Shown here: in pieces, positions 57,840 to 64,000 of the stretch
Position numbering within the stretch: the first letter of the stretch is position 1
How the letters are laid out: the number at the start of each line of letters is the position of its first letter
Source: an uncultured Bacilli bacterium
Lineage (GTDB): Bacteria > Bacillota_I > Bacilli_A > RF39 > UBA660
Direction of reading: 5' to 3'
Length of the DNA stretch: 64,000 nt
NCBI GenBank assembly: GCA_910583945.1
Contig: CAJTYF010000006.1
Span: 1-64,000 of the forward strand
Notes under the pieces: model-generated
Database searches by the model: none
The model's input: only the letters and a program-made list of their open reading frames with translations
What the model was told of the DNA's origin: nothing
Program-made: the position numbers and the translations under genes

Positions 57840-58192
57840 TTTACCTTCATTTTCTATTGGATATTTGCTTTTACAATTTTACCCCTTTTAAAACCAATCT
57901 TTGTCTTCTTCCTCTTTTAGAAAAACGGGATTTTAAAATTTTTTTTATTTGGATTCTCCTTATCGATTTTCTTTTATCTTTTCATTTACGTTATTTTTTT
58001 ATTTTTCTTCTCCTCTATTTTTTTAATCGTTTTATTAAACTTCCTCGTTCTTTTTTTTATCTTGCGGTTCGCTTTATATTTCTTTTTCTTCTTTACCATC
58101 TTTTAGCCTTTCTATTATTTCAACAAATTGAATTTAATTTCTGGGGTTTTCTTATCGATTTACTTTTTCTTCGCATTGAAAGTCTAAAATAA
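57836..58192 (+). CDS. mreD: Rod-shape protein MreD-like membrane protein
   Basis: 118 residues, very hydrophobic with four or so spans; somewhat short for MreD (about 160). Assigned by position after mreC and coupling of translation. Very phenylalanine- and leucine-rich. Confidence 0.7.
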   Translation: MIYLHFLLDICFYNFTPFKTNLCLLPLLEKRDFKIFFIWILLIDFLLSFHLRYFFIFLLLYFFNRFIKLPRSFFYLAVRFIFLFLLYHLLAFLLFQQIEFNFWGFLIDLLFLRIESLK

Positions 58193-58227
58193 TCTTCTTC
58201 TTCATACAATTATTAAGGTGAGAAGAT

Positions 58228-58857
58228 ATGGAAGAGTATATGGCTATTAAAAATCGTATTAAAAATAAAAGAAATACCCTTGTTTTTAATAATAAGAAAA
58301 AAAATAGTAATCAAAAACAATCCAAATACATCAGTCAACTGTTTACCCGAACGCTTTTAAGTGTAATTTTGGTTTTGGCTTTTGCTATTTATATTAATAT
58401 TAGTGATGAAAATCTCATTCGTTTTAATCATTCTTTTTTTAAGGAAAATTTAAAGTTTACAGAGATTAATAATCTTTATGCTAAATATTTTGGAGATATT
58501 TTGCCGGATAAAGTAGCGAAAACGACTCCCGTGTTTGAGTCTAAGGAGACGTTGTTAGATAAAATTACTCCTTATCATGATTATTCTTATCTTTTAACTT
58601 TAAATACGAATGCTTTTAGTTACTTAGAAAGTGGGATTATTGTGTTTATTGGTGAAAAGGAAGATTTAGGTAAAACGGTCATTGTTCAGGGAATTGATGG
58701 GACAGATATTTGGTATTCTAATTTAGAAAATTTTAATGGAACCATTTACGATTACGTGGAAAAAGATACCATTATTGGTCAATTTAAAGAGAACAAGCCG
58801 ATTCTTACCTTTATAGAGGATGGAAAAAATATTGGTTATGAAAACTATCTTTCCTAA
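58228..58857 (+). CDS. spoIVFA: SpoIVFA-like protein
   Basis: 209 residues: basic N-terminus, one span (TLLSVILVLAFAIYINISDE) and a soluble region with lysostaphin-like (M23) remnants (VQGIDGTDIWYSNLENFNGT, DYVEKDTIIGQF). It should hold SpoIVFB inactive until SpoIVB cleaves it. Adjacent to spoIVFB with overlap. Confidence 0.8.
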   Translation: MEEYMAIKNRIKNKRNTLVFNNKKKNSNQKQSKYISQLFTRTLLSVILVLAFAIYINISDENLIRFNHSFFKENLKFTEINNLYAKYFGDILPDKVAKTTPVFESKETLLDKITPYHDYSYLLTLNTNAFSYLESGIIVFIGEKEDLGKTVIVQGIDGTDIWYSNLENFNGTIYDYVEKDTIIGQFKENKPILTFIEDGKNIGYENYLS

Positions 58858-59608
58858 GTTTAAAATTAATTCTTTAACCTATTTGATTTTTTTAAGCTTT
58901 CTTTTAACAGGTTTTATTAAGAATATTTTACTTATTTTTTTGATTGTAGTGGTACATGAGCTTGGGCATTTCTTTTTTTTAAAATATTTTTCTTATGAGA
59001 TTGAGAAAATTGAGATTTACCCTTTTGGAGGCGTCACGACAACTAATAAATACATCAATTCTCCTATCAATCACGATTTGATTATTTATATGGGGGGTGT
59101 GTTCTTTCAACTTCTTTTGTTTCTTGTGTTTTATTTTTTATTTAAAAAAAATATGATTCATGATAATACGTTTTCTTTATTTCAGATGTACAATCGCTCC
59201 ATTTTATTTTTTAACCTTCTTCCAATTCGTCCGTTAGATGGCGGGGAAATTCTTCAATTGTTGCTACAGAAATGGTTGCCTTTTTATCGTTCTATGCTGA
59301 TTATGAATTACCTTTCTTGTTTTTTTATTGGTGTGTTTCTTTTGATTAATATAAAATGTAATTTAAATAATTATATTATTGTGTCCTTTTTAATTGGAAA
59401 AACCGTTGTTCTTTTTAGAAATAAGCATCATATTCAAAATAAGTTTCTTTTAGAACGGTATTTGCATCATTTTTCTTATAAAAAAATTGAGCATAATATA
59501 AAACAAGATCCTTATGTTTTAAAAAAAGAAACGCTTCATTTTTTTAAAGATAAGGAAAAGTATATCCATGAAAAAGAGTTTTTAAAGAAAAAATTTGAAG
59601 TCATTTAA
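58820..59608 (+). CDS. spoIVFB: SpoIVFB intramembrane metalloprotease
   Basis: 262 residues. Zinc motif VVHELGHFFFLKYF in a membrane segment and NLLPIRPLDGGEILQ (ligand Asp) define the S2P/M50 family, SpoIVFB branch. It activates pro-sigma-K in the mother cell. Start at 58820 or the ATG at 58838; both overlap spoIVFA. Confidence 0.92.
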   Translation: MEKILVMKTIFPKFKINSLTYLIFLSFLLTGFIKNILLIFLIVVVHELGHFFFLKYFSYEIEKIEIYPFGGVTTTNKYINSPINHDLIIYMGGVFFQLLLFLVFYFLFKKNMIHDNTFSLFQMYNRSILFFNLLPIRPLDGGEILQLLLQKWLPFYRSMLIMNYLSCFFIGVFLLINIKCNLNNYIIVSFLIGKTVVLFRNKHHIQNKFLLERYLHHFSYKKIEHNIKQDPYVLKKETLHFFKDKEKYIHEKEFLKKKFEVI

Positions 59609-59635
59609 AAAGAAAGGGTGTCCTTTCTTCTTTTA
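59609..59635. terminator. Bidirectional terminator between spoIVFB and proS
   Basis: AAGAAAGG (59610-59617) pairs with CCTTTCTT (59622-59629), with an A run before and T-rich sequence after. Confidence 0.85.
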
Positions 59636-61057
59636 ATATTGACGTCCAAAATAGATTTTGTGTTTTCCTTCTTCTCCACAACAGACACAAGGTCCATCGG
59701 GTCTTTCTTCTTCCAAAATACAACGAGATTTTAATCCTGTTTCTTCTTTTATTTTTAATTCACAAGCTTCGTTCCCACACCAATTTATTTTTATAAAACC
59801 AGGTTTGTTTTCAGCGATTTTTTTGAATTCTTCATACGTTTTTGCTTCATAAAGCATGGTGTTTCTTCGTTCTAAAGCACGATTATAAAGGTTTTCTTGA
59901 ATTTTTTCTAATCGTTCTTCAACTTGATTTGTCACTTCGTCTAAATGGATTTCTTGTTTTTCAAGTGTATCTCTTCGAACTAAGGTTAAGACGTTTTTTT
60001 CTAAATCACGCATACCGAGTTCTAGACGAATCGGATAGCCTTTGACTTCGGCTTCAGCAAATTTGAATCCAGGGGATTTACTTGAATCATCCAAAAGACA
60101 AGTGATGCCTTCTTTTTCTAAGGCCTCTTTTATTTCACTTGCTTTTTTTAAGACCTCTTCATTAGTTCCAATTGGAATGATGGCTACTTTTATTGGTGCA
60201 ATTTTAGGTGGTAAAACAAGTCCCCGGTCATCACTATGGGTCATAATAATGGCACCAATCATACGTGTTGTGACACCCCAACTGGTTTGATAAGGGGTTA
60301 CAAGTTTATTTTCCTTATTTAAGTATTCTATACCAAAAGCGGAGGCAAAACCTTGACCAAAGTAATGACTGGTTCCATTTTGTAAAGCGACCCCATCGTA
60401 CATCATAGCTTCTATGGTATAGGTTTCAACAGCTCCTGAAAATTTTTCTTTTTCAGTTTTTCTTCCAACAATTACAGGAAGCGCTAAAATATCTCTTTGA
60501 AAGTCTTCATAAATTTTAAACATACGTTTTGTTTCTTCTCTTGCTTCACTCTCAGTTTCGTGCATCGTGTGTCCTTCTTGCCATAAAATTTCACGGCTTC
60601 TTAGAAAAGGACGCGTTGTTTTTTCCCAACGAACAATGGTGCACCACTGATTATATAAAAGGGGCAAGTCGCGATACGATTTAATGATTTTTTTAAAGTG
60701 GTCACAAAATAAGACTTCACTGGTTGGACGGACACACATTCTTTCTTCTAAGGGTTCACTTCCTCCCTGTGTTACCCATGCAACTTCAGGGGCAAAACCC
60801 TCTACATGTTCTTTTTCAACGTTTAATAAACTTTCTGGAATAAACATGGGCATTTGAAGATTTTGGTGTCCTGTGCGTTTGAATTCTTTATCTAGGATAC
60901 TTTGAATGTTTTCCCAGATGGCATAGCCATAAGGACGAATGATCATGCTTCCTTTAACACTTGAATAGTCAATTAAGTCCGCATTCATTAAGATATCGTT
61001 GTACCATACGGCAAAATCAACGTCTCGCGATGTAATTTTTTTATTTTCACTGGCCAC
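59633..61057 (-). CDS. proS: Prolyl-tRNA synthetase (short, ProS type 3)
   Basis: 474 residues. Class II motifs (RPTSEVLFCDHFKKI, PFLRSREILWQEGHTMHETE, GATTxR-like WGVTTRMIGAIIMTH) and the C-terminal zinc domain ending YFGRQY. It lacks the inserted editing domain of the long bacterial form; this archaeal/eukaryotic-like type occurs in some Firmicutes and Mollicutes. Single gene before xseB. Confidence 0.96.
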   Translation of the reverse strand: MASENKKITSRDVDFAVWYNDILMNADLIDYSSVKGSMIIRPYGYAIWENIQSILDKEFKRTGHQNLQMPMFIPESLLNVEKEHVEGFAPEVAWVTQGGSEPLEERMCVRPTSEVLFCDHFKKIIKSYRDLPLLYNQWCTIVRWEKTTRPFLRSREILWQEGHTMHETESEAREETKRMFKIYEDFQRDILALPVIVGRKTEKEKFSGAVETYTIEAMMYDGVALQNGTSHYFGQGFASAFGIEYLNKENKLVTPYQTSWGVTTRMIGAIIMTHSDDRGLVLPPKIAPIKVAIIPIGTNEEVLKKASEIKEALEKEGITCLLDDSSKSPGFKFAEAEVKGYPIRLELGMRDLEKNVLTLVRRDTLEKQEIHLDEVTNQVEERLEKIQENLYNRALERRNTMLYEAKTYEEFKKIAENKPGFIKINWCGNEACELKIKEETGLKSRCILEEERPDGPCVCCGEEGKHKIYFGRQY

Positions 61058-61065
61058 GTTATCAC

Positions 61066-61290
61066 CTATTCACTTTCATTGATTTCAAAAGGGATGAGCT
61101 CATCGTTTGCGTTTAAAATTTTATTGACTTGCTCGGTTGCATTTTTTAGTTTATCGTTACAAGTACTCACCAATTTCATAGCTTCTGTGTACTGATCAAT
61201 GGCTTTATCTAATTCTATGTTTCCACTTTCTAATTCTTTTACAATACTTTCTAATTTTTCTAATGCTTCTTCAAAACTTATATTATTCAT
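61066..61290 (-). CDS. xseB: Exonuclease VII small subunit
   Basis: 74 residues: SFEEALEKLESIVKELESGN, ELDKAIDQYTEAMKLV, typical XseB helical hairpin. Overlaps xseA by eight bases. Confidence 0.95.
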   Translation of the reverse strand: MNNISFEEALEKLESIVKELESGNIELDKAIDQYTEAMKLVSTCNDKLKNATEQVNKILNANDELIPFEINESE

Positions 61291-62620
61291 AACTACCTTC
61301 CTTTACTACTGCTTTAACACGGCCTTTTCTAAATTGGATGTCTATAATGTCCTCAGGCATTAAAACGTTCGCGTCTTTAATGACTTCACCATTTTTAGTG
61401 GTCACACTATACCCTTTTTCTAATATGTTTAAGGGATTCATTAATTTTAAAGTGTTGACCATCAATTCATGTTGATGTTTTTTATTTTCTAAAATGATTT
61501 GAATGCTATTTTTTAAACGCATTTCTTCTTTTTTCAAGTCACTTTGATACCCTTCATACATTTTTAAGGGATTTTTTAAAATGTAATGGTTTTTTAGTGT
61601 TTCAAATTTCGTTTGTGCTTTACCAATTTGATTTTTAATGCTTCCATTTAATTGTTCTAATAAACGGTCTAATTTTTGTTCTTTTAATTCATAAAGCACC
61701 ATGGGATTTTTTAATACAAAACTGTTTTTCAAATGTTCTAATTGTTGATTTTTTATTTTTAAGGTGTTGCTTAATAAAGCGTTCAATCTTAATTTTTTTT
61801 CAGCAATTAAATTAATTAAATCTAGTGTGGTGGGTACAGCCATTTCGGCGGCACCTGTGGGAGTTGGAGCTCTTAAATCCGCCACAAAATCCGCTATTGT
61901 AAAATCCACTTCATGTCCTACAGCACTAATAATTGGTATGGTGGAGGCAAAAATAGCTCTGGCAACGCTTTCTTCGTTAAAGGCCCATAAGTCCTCGATT
62001 GACCCGCCTCCTCGTCCACAAATTAAAACGTCTAAGTCGTAGGTATTGGCTTTTTTAATTTGGGAAACAATTTCGGGAGCGGCGGAAGCTCCTTGTACTA
62101 ATGAAGGAAACAAAATCACTTCAGCAATGGGGTATCTTCTTTTAATGGTACTTAAAATGTCTCGAATGGCGGCTCCAGTGGGAGCGGTAATGACCCCAAT
62201 TTTTTTTGGGTATTTGGGAATTTTCTTTTTATGCTCTATACTAAAAAGGCCCTCTAGTTCTAGTTTTTTCTTTAGTTTTTCGTATTCGACAAAAAGATTT
62301 CCTAAGCCATCTTTTTCCATCGTTTCCACATAAATTTGATAGGTTCCTTGAGCGGGATAAGAAGAAATACGACCTCTTACTAAAACGTTCATACCATCTT
62401 CTGGGGTAAAATTAAGCAAGCGAGCGTTATTAAAAAACATCACGGCACTAATTCTTGCTTCTTCATCTTTCAAAGTGAAATACAAGTGTCCTCTGGTATG
62501 ATTTTTAAAGTTTGAGATTTCTCCTTTTAAATAGATTCGATGAAAAAAAGTGTTTTCATCAAACATTACTTTTATGTATTCATTTAATTCACTAATTTTA
62601 ATGTATTTTTCATTTTCCAT
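61283..62620 (-). CDS. xseA: Exonuclease VII large subunit
   Basis: 445 residues: N-terminal OB fold (LKGEISNFKNHTRGHLYFTL), catalytic domain with GVITAPTGAAIRDILSTIKR and ICGRGGGSIEDLWAFNEE, and C-terminal coiled coil. Degrades single-stranded DNA to oligonucleotides with XseB. Confidence 0.96.
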   Translation of the reverse strand: MENEKYIKISELNEYIKVMFDENTFFHRIYLKGEISNFKNHTRGHLYFTLKDEEARISAVMFFNNARLLNFTPEDGMNVLVRGRISSYPAQGTYQIYVETMEKDGLGNLFVEYEKLKKKLELEGLFSIEHKKKIPKYPKKIGVITAPTGAAIRDILSTIKRRYPIAEVILFPSLVQGASAAPEIVSQIKKANTYDLDVLICGRGGGSIEDLWAFNEESVARAIFASTIPIISAVGHEVDFTIADFVADLRAPTPTGAAEMAVPTTLDLINLIAEKKLRLNALLSNTLKIKNQQLEHLKNSFVLKNPMVLYELKEQKLDRLLEQLNGSIKNQIGKAQTKFETLKNHYILKNPLKMYEGYQSDLKKEEMRLKNSIQIILENKKHQHELMVNTLKLMNPLNILEKGYSVTTKNGEVIKDANVLMPEDIIDIQFRKGRVKAVVKEGSYE

Positions 62621-62629
62621 AATTTTCTA

Positions 62630-63025
62630 CTACTCTCTTATGATTTTGTCTAAAACTGCATTGATGATTTTTCTTACGGCATCGTCGCTGTATTTTTTGG
62701 ATAATTCAATGGCTTCATTAATCACTACAATTTCTGGCGTTTCGGTGTACTTAAGTTCAAATAAGGCCATTCTTAAAATGGACGCTCCTGTCTTATCTAG
62801 GCGATCAATGGTCCAATCTTTAATGTGCGTATTGGCTAAAGTATCTAATTCAGGCTGATGGGTGATGACCCCATAAACTATGTCTTTTACAAATTCGTTT
62901 TCAATTTCCATATTTTCTTTAATGATTTCATCAATATTCGGCGTTAATTTAGTATTTTTTAGAATGTCGTATTGGTATAAAATAATCATACATTTTTCTC
63001 TTAATTCGCTTCTTTTTAAAGTCAT
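62630..63025 (-). CDS. nusB: Transcription antitermination factor NusB
   Basis: 131 residues from the ATG at 63025 (GGTGATAAAC upstream): MTLKRSELREKCMIILYQYD, then helical NusB body (DRLDKTGASILRMALFELKY, NEAIELSKKYSDDAVRKIIN). Binds boxA of rRNA leaders with S10. Next to xseA as in many Bacilli. Confidence 0.93.
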   Translation of the reverse strand: MTLKRSELREKCMIILYQYDILKNTKLTPNIDEIIKENMEIENEFVKDIVYGVITHQPELDTLANTHIKDWTIDRLDKTGASILRMALFELKYTETPEIVVINEAIELSKKYSDDAVRKIINAVLDKIIRE

Positions 63026-63067
63026 GTTTATCACCAAAAAAATTATATCATAAAATGAATGAAAAAC

Positions 63068-63913
63068 CTAATTTTTAATGACTTCTCTTTTTAGGCCAGT
63101 CATGATTCTTGCTTCAATTTGCGGAATCAAGTGCCCTAGACCTAAAAGAATTAATTCTTCTTTAGTTTCCTGCCACTCGGTATTTGCTGTTATATCTTCC
63201 ATTTTTAAGACTTCTATAAAGACATAAACCAAACTTTTTTCTATTTCATTTGCTATTTCAAAACTAATGATTTTTTCTCTATAATCTCTCATACTTACTA
63301 AATCTAATTTTTCTAACGCTAGAGTCATTTGATTCGCATAATAAGTGATTTGATTTAATAAAGATAAAGCAATTTTAGGGGTTTTTGGGCTATATTTTTC
63401 TTGAATTTCTTTAATAACATAACTCATTTTCACTTCTGTTAAAAGAGTTTCCATTGTTTTCGTGTACCCTAAAGCTTGCATTTCATGGTTGTATCTTTCT
63501 CTTGTATGATGATCTATTTTATAATAATAGACCCCTCCGTTAAAACAATCTTTTATAAGACAAATTCTTAATGCTTCTTCTAAATCTTTTTCAATGTCAA
63601 ATTCAAAAATTTGATCACAGAGCTCTTGATATCTTTTTAAATTTTTTGCTTCTTTTCTCATACAATAACTGGCTAAATTTTGAGTTCCTTTTTCAATTAA
63701 AAAACAGAAGTATTCCAAAATACTTGCTCCAATAAAAGACCCTTCATAAAAAGATTGATTTCTTTTTTCATAATAACGATTTAATTCGTTTAATTTGTTA
63801 TTAAAAATACGTCCTATATTTTCGATTTCTACTTTTTTATTAATGGTAAGATTGGTTATTTTTTCATTTATAATTTTTACTAATTCTAATACTTCTTTTT
63901 TTGACATTTTCAT
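63068..63913 (-). CDS. Hypothetical protein, 281 aa, upstream of nusB
   Basis: Start chosen at the ATG at 63913 with AAAGGGGG upstream. Helical soluble protein (FEFDIEKDLEEALRICLIKD, LSLLNQITYYANQMTLALEK) without motifs I recognise. Position between the partial gene and nusB is where Asp23-type or folate genes are found in other Bacilli, but it resembles neither. Confidence 0.6.
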   Translation of the reverse strand: MKMSKKEVLELVKIINEKITNLTINKKVEIENIGRIFNNKLNELNRYYEKRNQSFYEGSFIGASILEYFCFLIEKGTQNLASYCMRKEAKNLKRYQELCDQIFEFDIEKDLEEALRICLIKDCFNGGVYYYKIDHHTRERYNHEMQALGYTKTMETLLTEVKMSYVIKEIQEKYSPKTPKIALSLLNQITYYANQMTLALEKLDLVSMRDYREKIISFEIANEIEKSLVYVFIEVLKMEDITANTEWQETKEELILLGLGHLIPQIEARIMTGLKREVIKN

Positions 63914-63954
63914 TTTTCCCCCTTTCAAAAAAACAAGTTTTTAACCTCTTCTAT

Positions 63955-64000
63955 TTATTTTGCCTCTTTTTCTTTTTCTGGTAGGCTCTTTTGTTTTTTT
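63955..64000 (-). CDS. 3' end of an upstream gene (partial)
   Basis: The frame enters from the right edge and ends KKQKSLPEKEKEAK before TAA at 63955-63957. Only a charged tail is visible. Upstream of the hypothetical gene and nusB, it could be an Asp23-like protein, but the tail is not diagnostic. Confidence 0.4.
   Translation of the reverse strand, partial: KKQKSLPEKEKEAK

Noticed and set aside
56450..58192. Loss of mreB as evidence for a coccoid cell
   Set aside because: mreB may be encoded elsewhere; absence from this window says nothing about the genome.
1..64000. CRISPR arrays, tRNA or rRNA genes
   Set aside because: I saw no regularly spaced repeats, no tRNA-like cloverleaf with a proper T-loop, and no rRNA segments on reading both strands.

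Overview
The window is AT-rich chromosome (roughly 28-30% GC by eye) from a low-GC Gram-positive bacterium that makes endospores. SpoIVB, SpoIVFA and SpoIVFB homologues are present, together with Firmicutes-style Prp/L27/L21, MreC/MreD, ComEA/ComEC and a secretin-less Tad pilus locus. Ordinary TGG tryptophan codons and TGA stops fit genetic code 11. The protein set suggests an uncultured gut-type member of the Bacilli (Erysipelotrichales/RF39-like), but I cannot name the species from sequence alone.

Layout. Positions 1-830 hold the start of an unidentified membrane-protein gene and the 3' end of comEC. Positions 831 to about 37612 are a complete-looking siphovirus prophage of about 36.8 kb. 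It is inserted inside comEC exactly at the codon for the first metal-binding histidine of its beta-lactamase-like domain; the 5' part of comEC is at 37598-39127. Positions 37.6-64 kb are host chromosome: comEC(5')-comEA, ftsW, a YjcZ-like small protein, def, a Tad/Flp pilus operon (tadC-tadB-tadA-tadZ-tadE-tadE-flp), two frameshifted tandem paralogues, a DUF192 gene, obg, a putative zincin, trmB, a second putative zincin, rpmA-prp-rplU, a PHP phosphoesterase, spoIVB, a SPOR-like gene, radC, mreC-mreD, spoIVFA-spoIVFB, proS, xseB-xseA-nusB and an unknown gene.

Prophage. A large serine integrase (36175-37584) lies next to attR. A CI-like repressor (35458, +) and a Cro-like gene (35280, -) are divergent across three identical-format operators (TTCG-N7-CGAA), one of which sits between the -35 and -10 of the lytic promoter. 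Leftward early genes follow: many very small ORFs, a replisome-organiser-like protein, SpoVG-like protein, a DUF6273-like protein, a lipoprotein, a complete sigma-70 family factor, two DNA methyltransferase-like proteins, a YopX-like protein and a XerC-like tyrosine recombinase. An ArpU/sigma-region-4-like late regulator precedes the late operon: HNH endonuclease, TerS, TerL, portal, ClpP-type protease, HK97-type capsid, connectors, tail tube, frameshifted tail chaperones, tape measure, Dit, tail endopeptidase, a DUF859-like tip protein, holin-like proteins and an M15 endolysin. A small accessory module with its own palindromic operator fills the attL end.

Points that stand out: (1) excision would exactly restore the ComEC SHGDLDH motif, a set-up like Listeria comK prophages; (2) a phage tail protein begins with the N-terminal motif (LDIQRFA) of this host's L27, the predicted target of the host protease Prp, and motif, protease and host target all lie in this window; (3) a short segment of about 60% GC, rich in NNC codons, in the DUF6273 protein looks like the variable region of a diversity-generating retroelement, although no reverse transcriptase is in the window; (4) a 107-nt non-coding RNA with its own promoter and terminator lies in the phage regulatory region; (5) a perfect 11-7-11 inverted repeat, with the geometry of a tyrosine recombinase core site, lies just upstream of the phage XerC-like gene.
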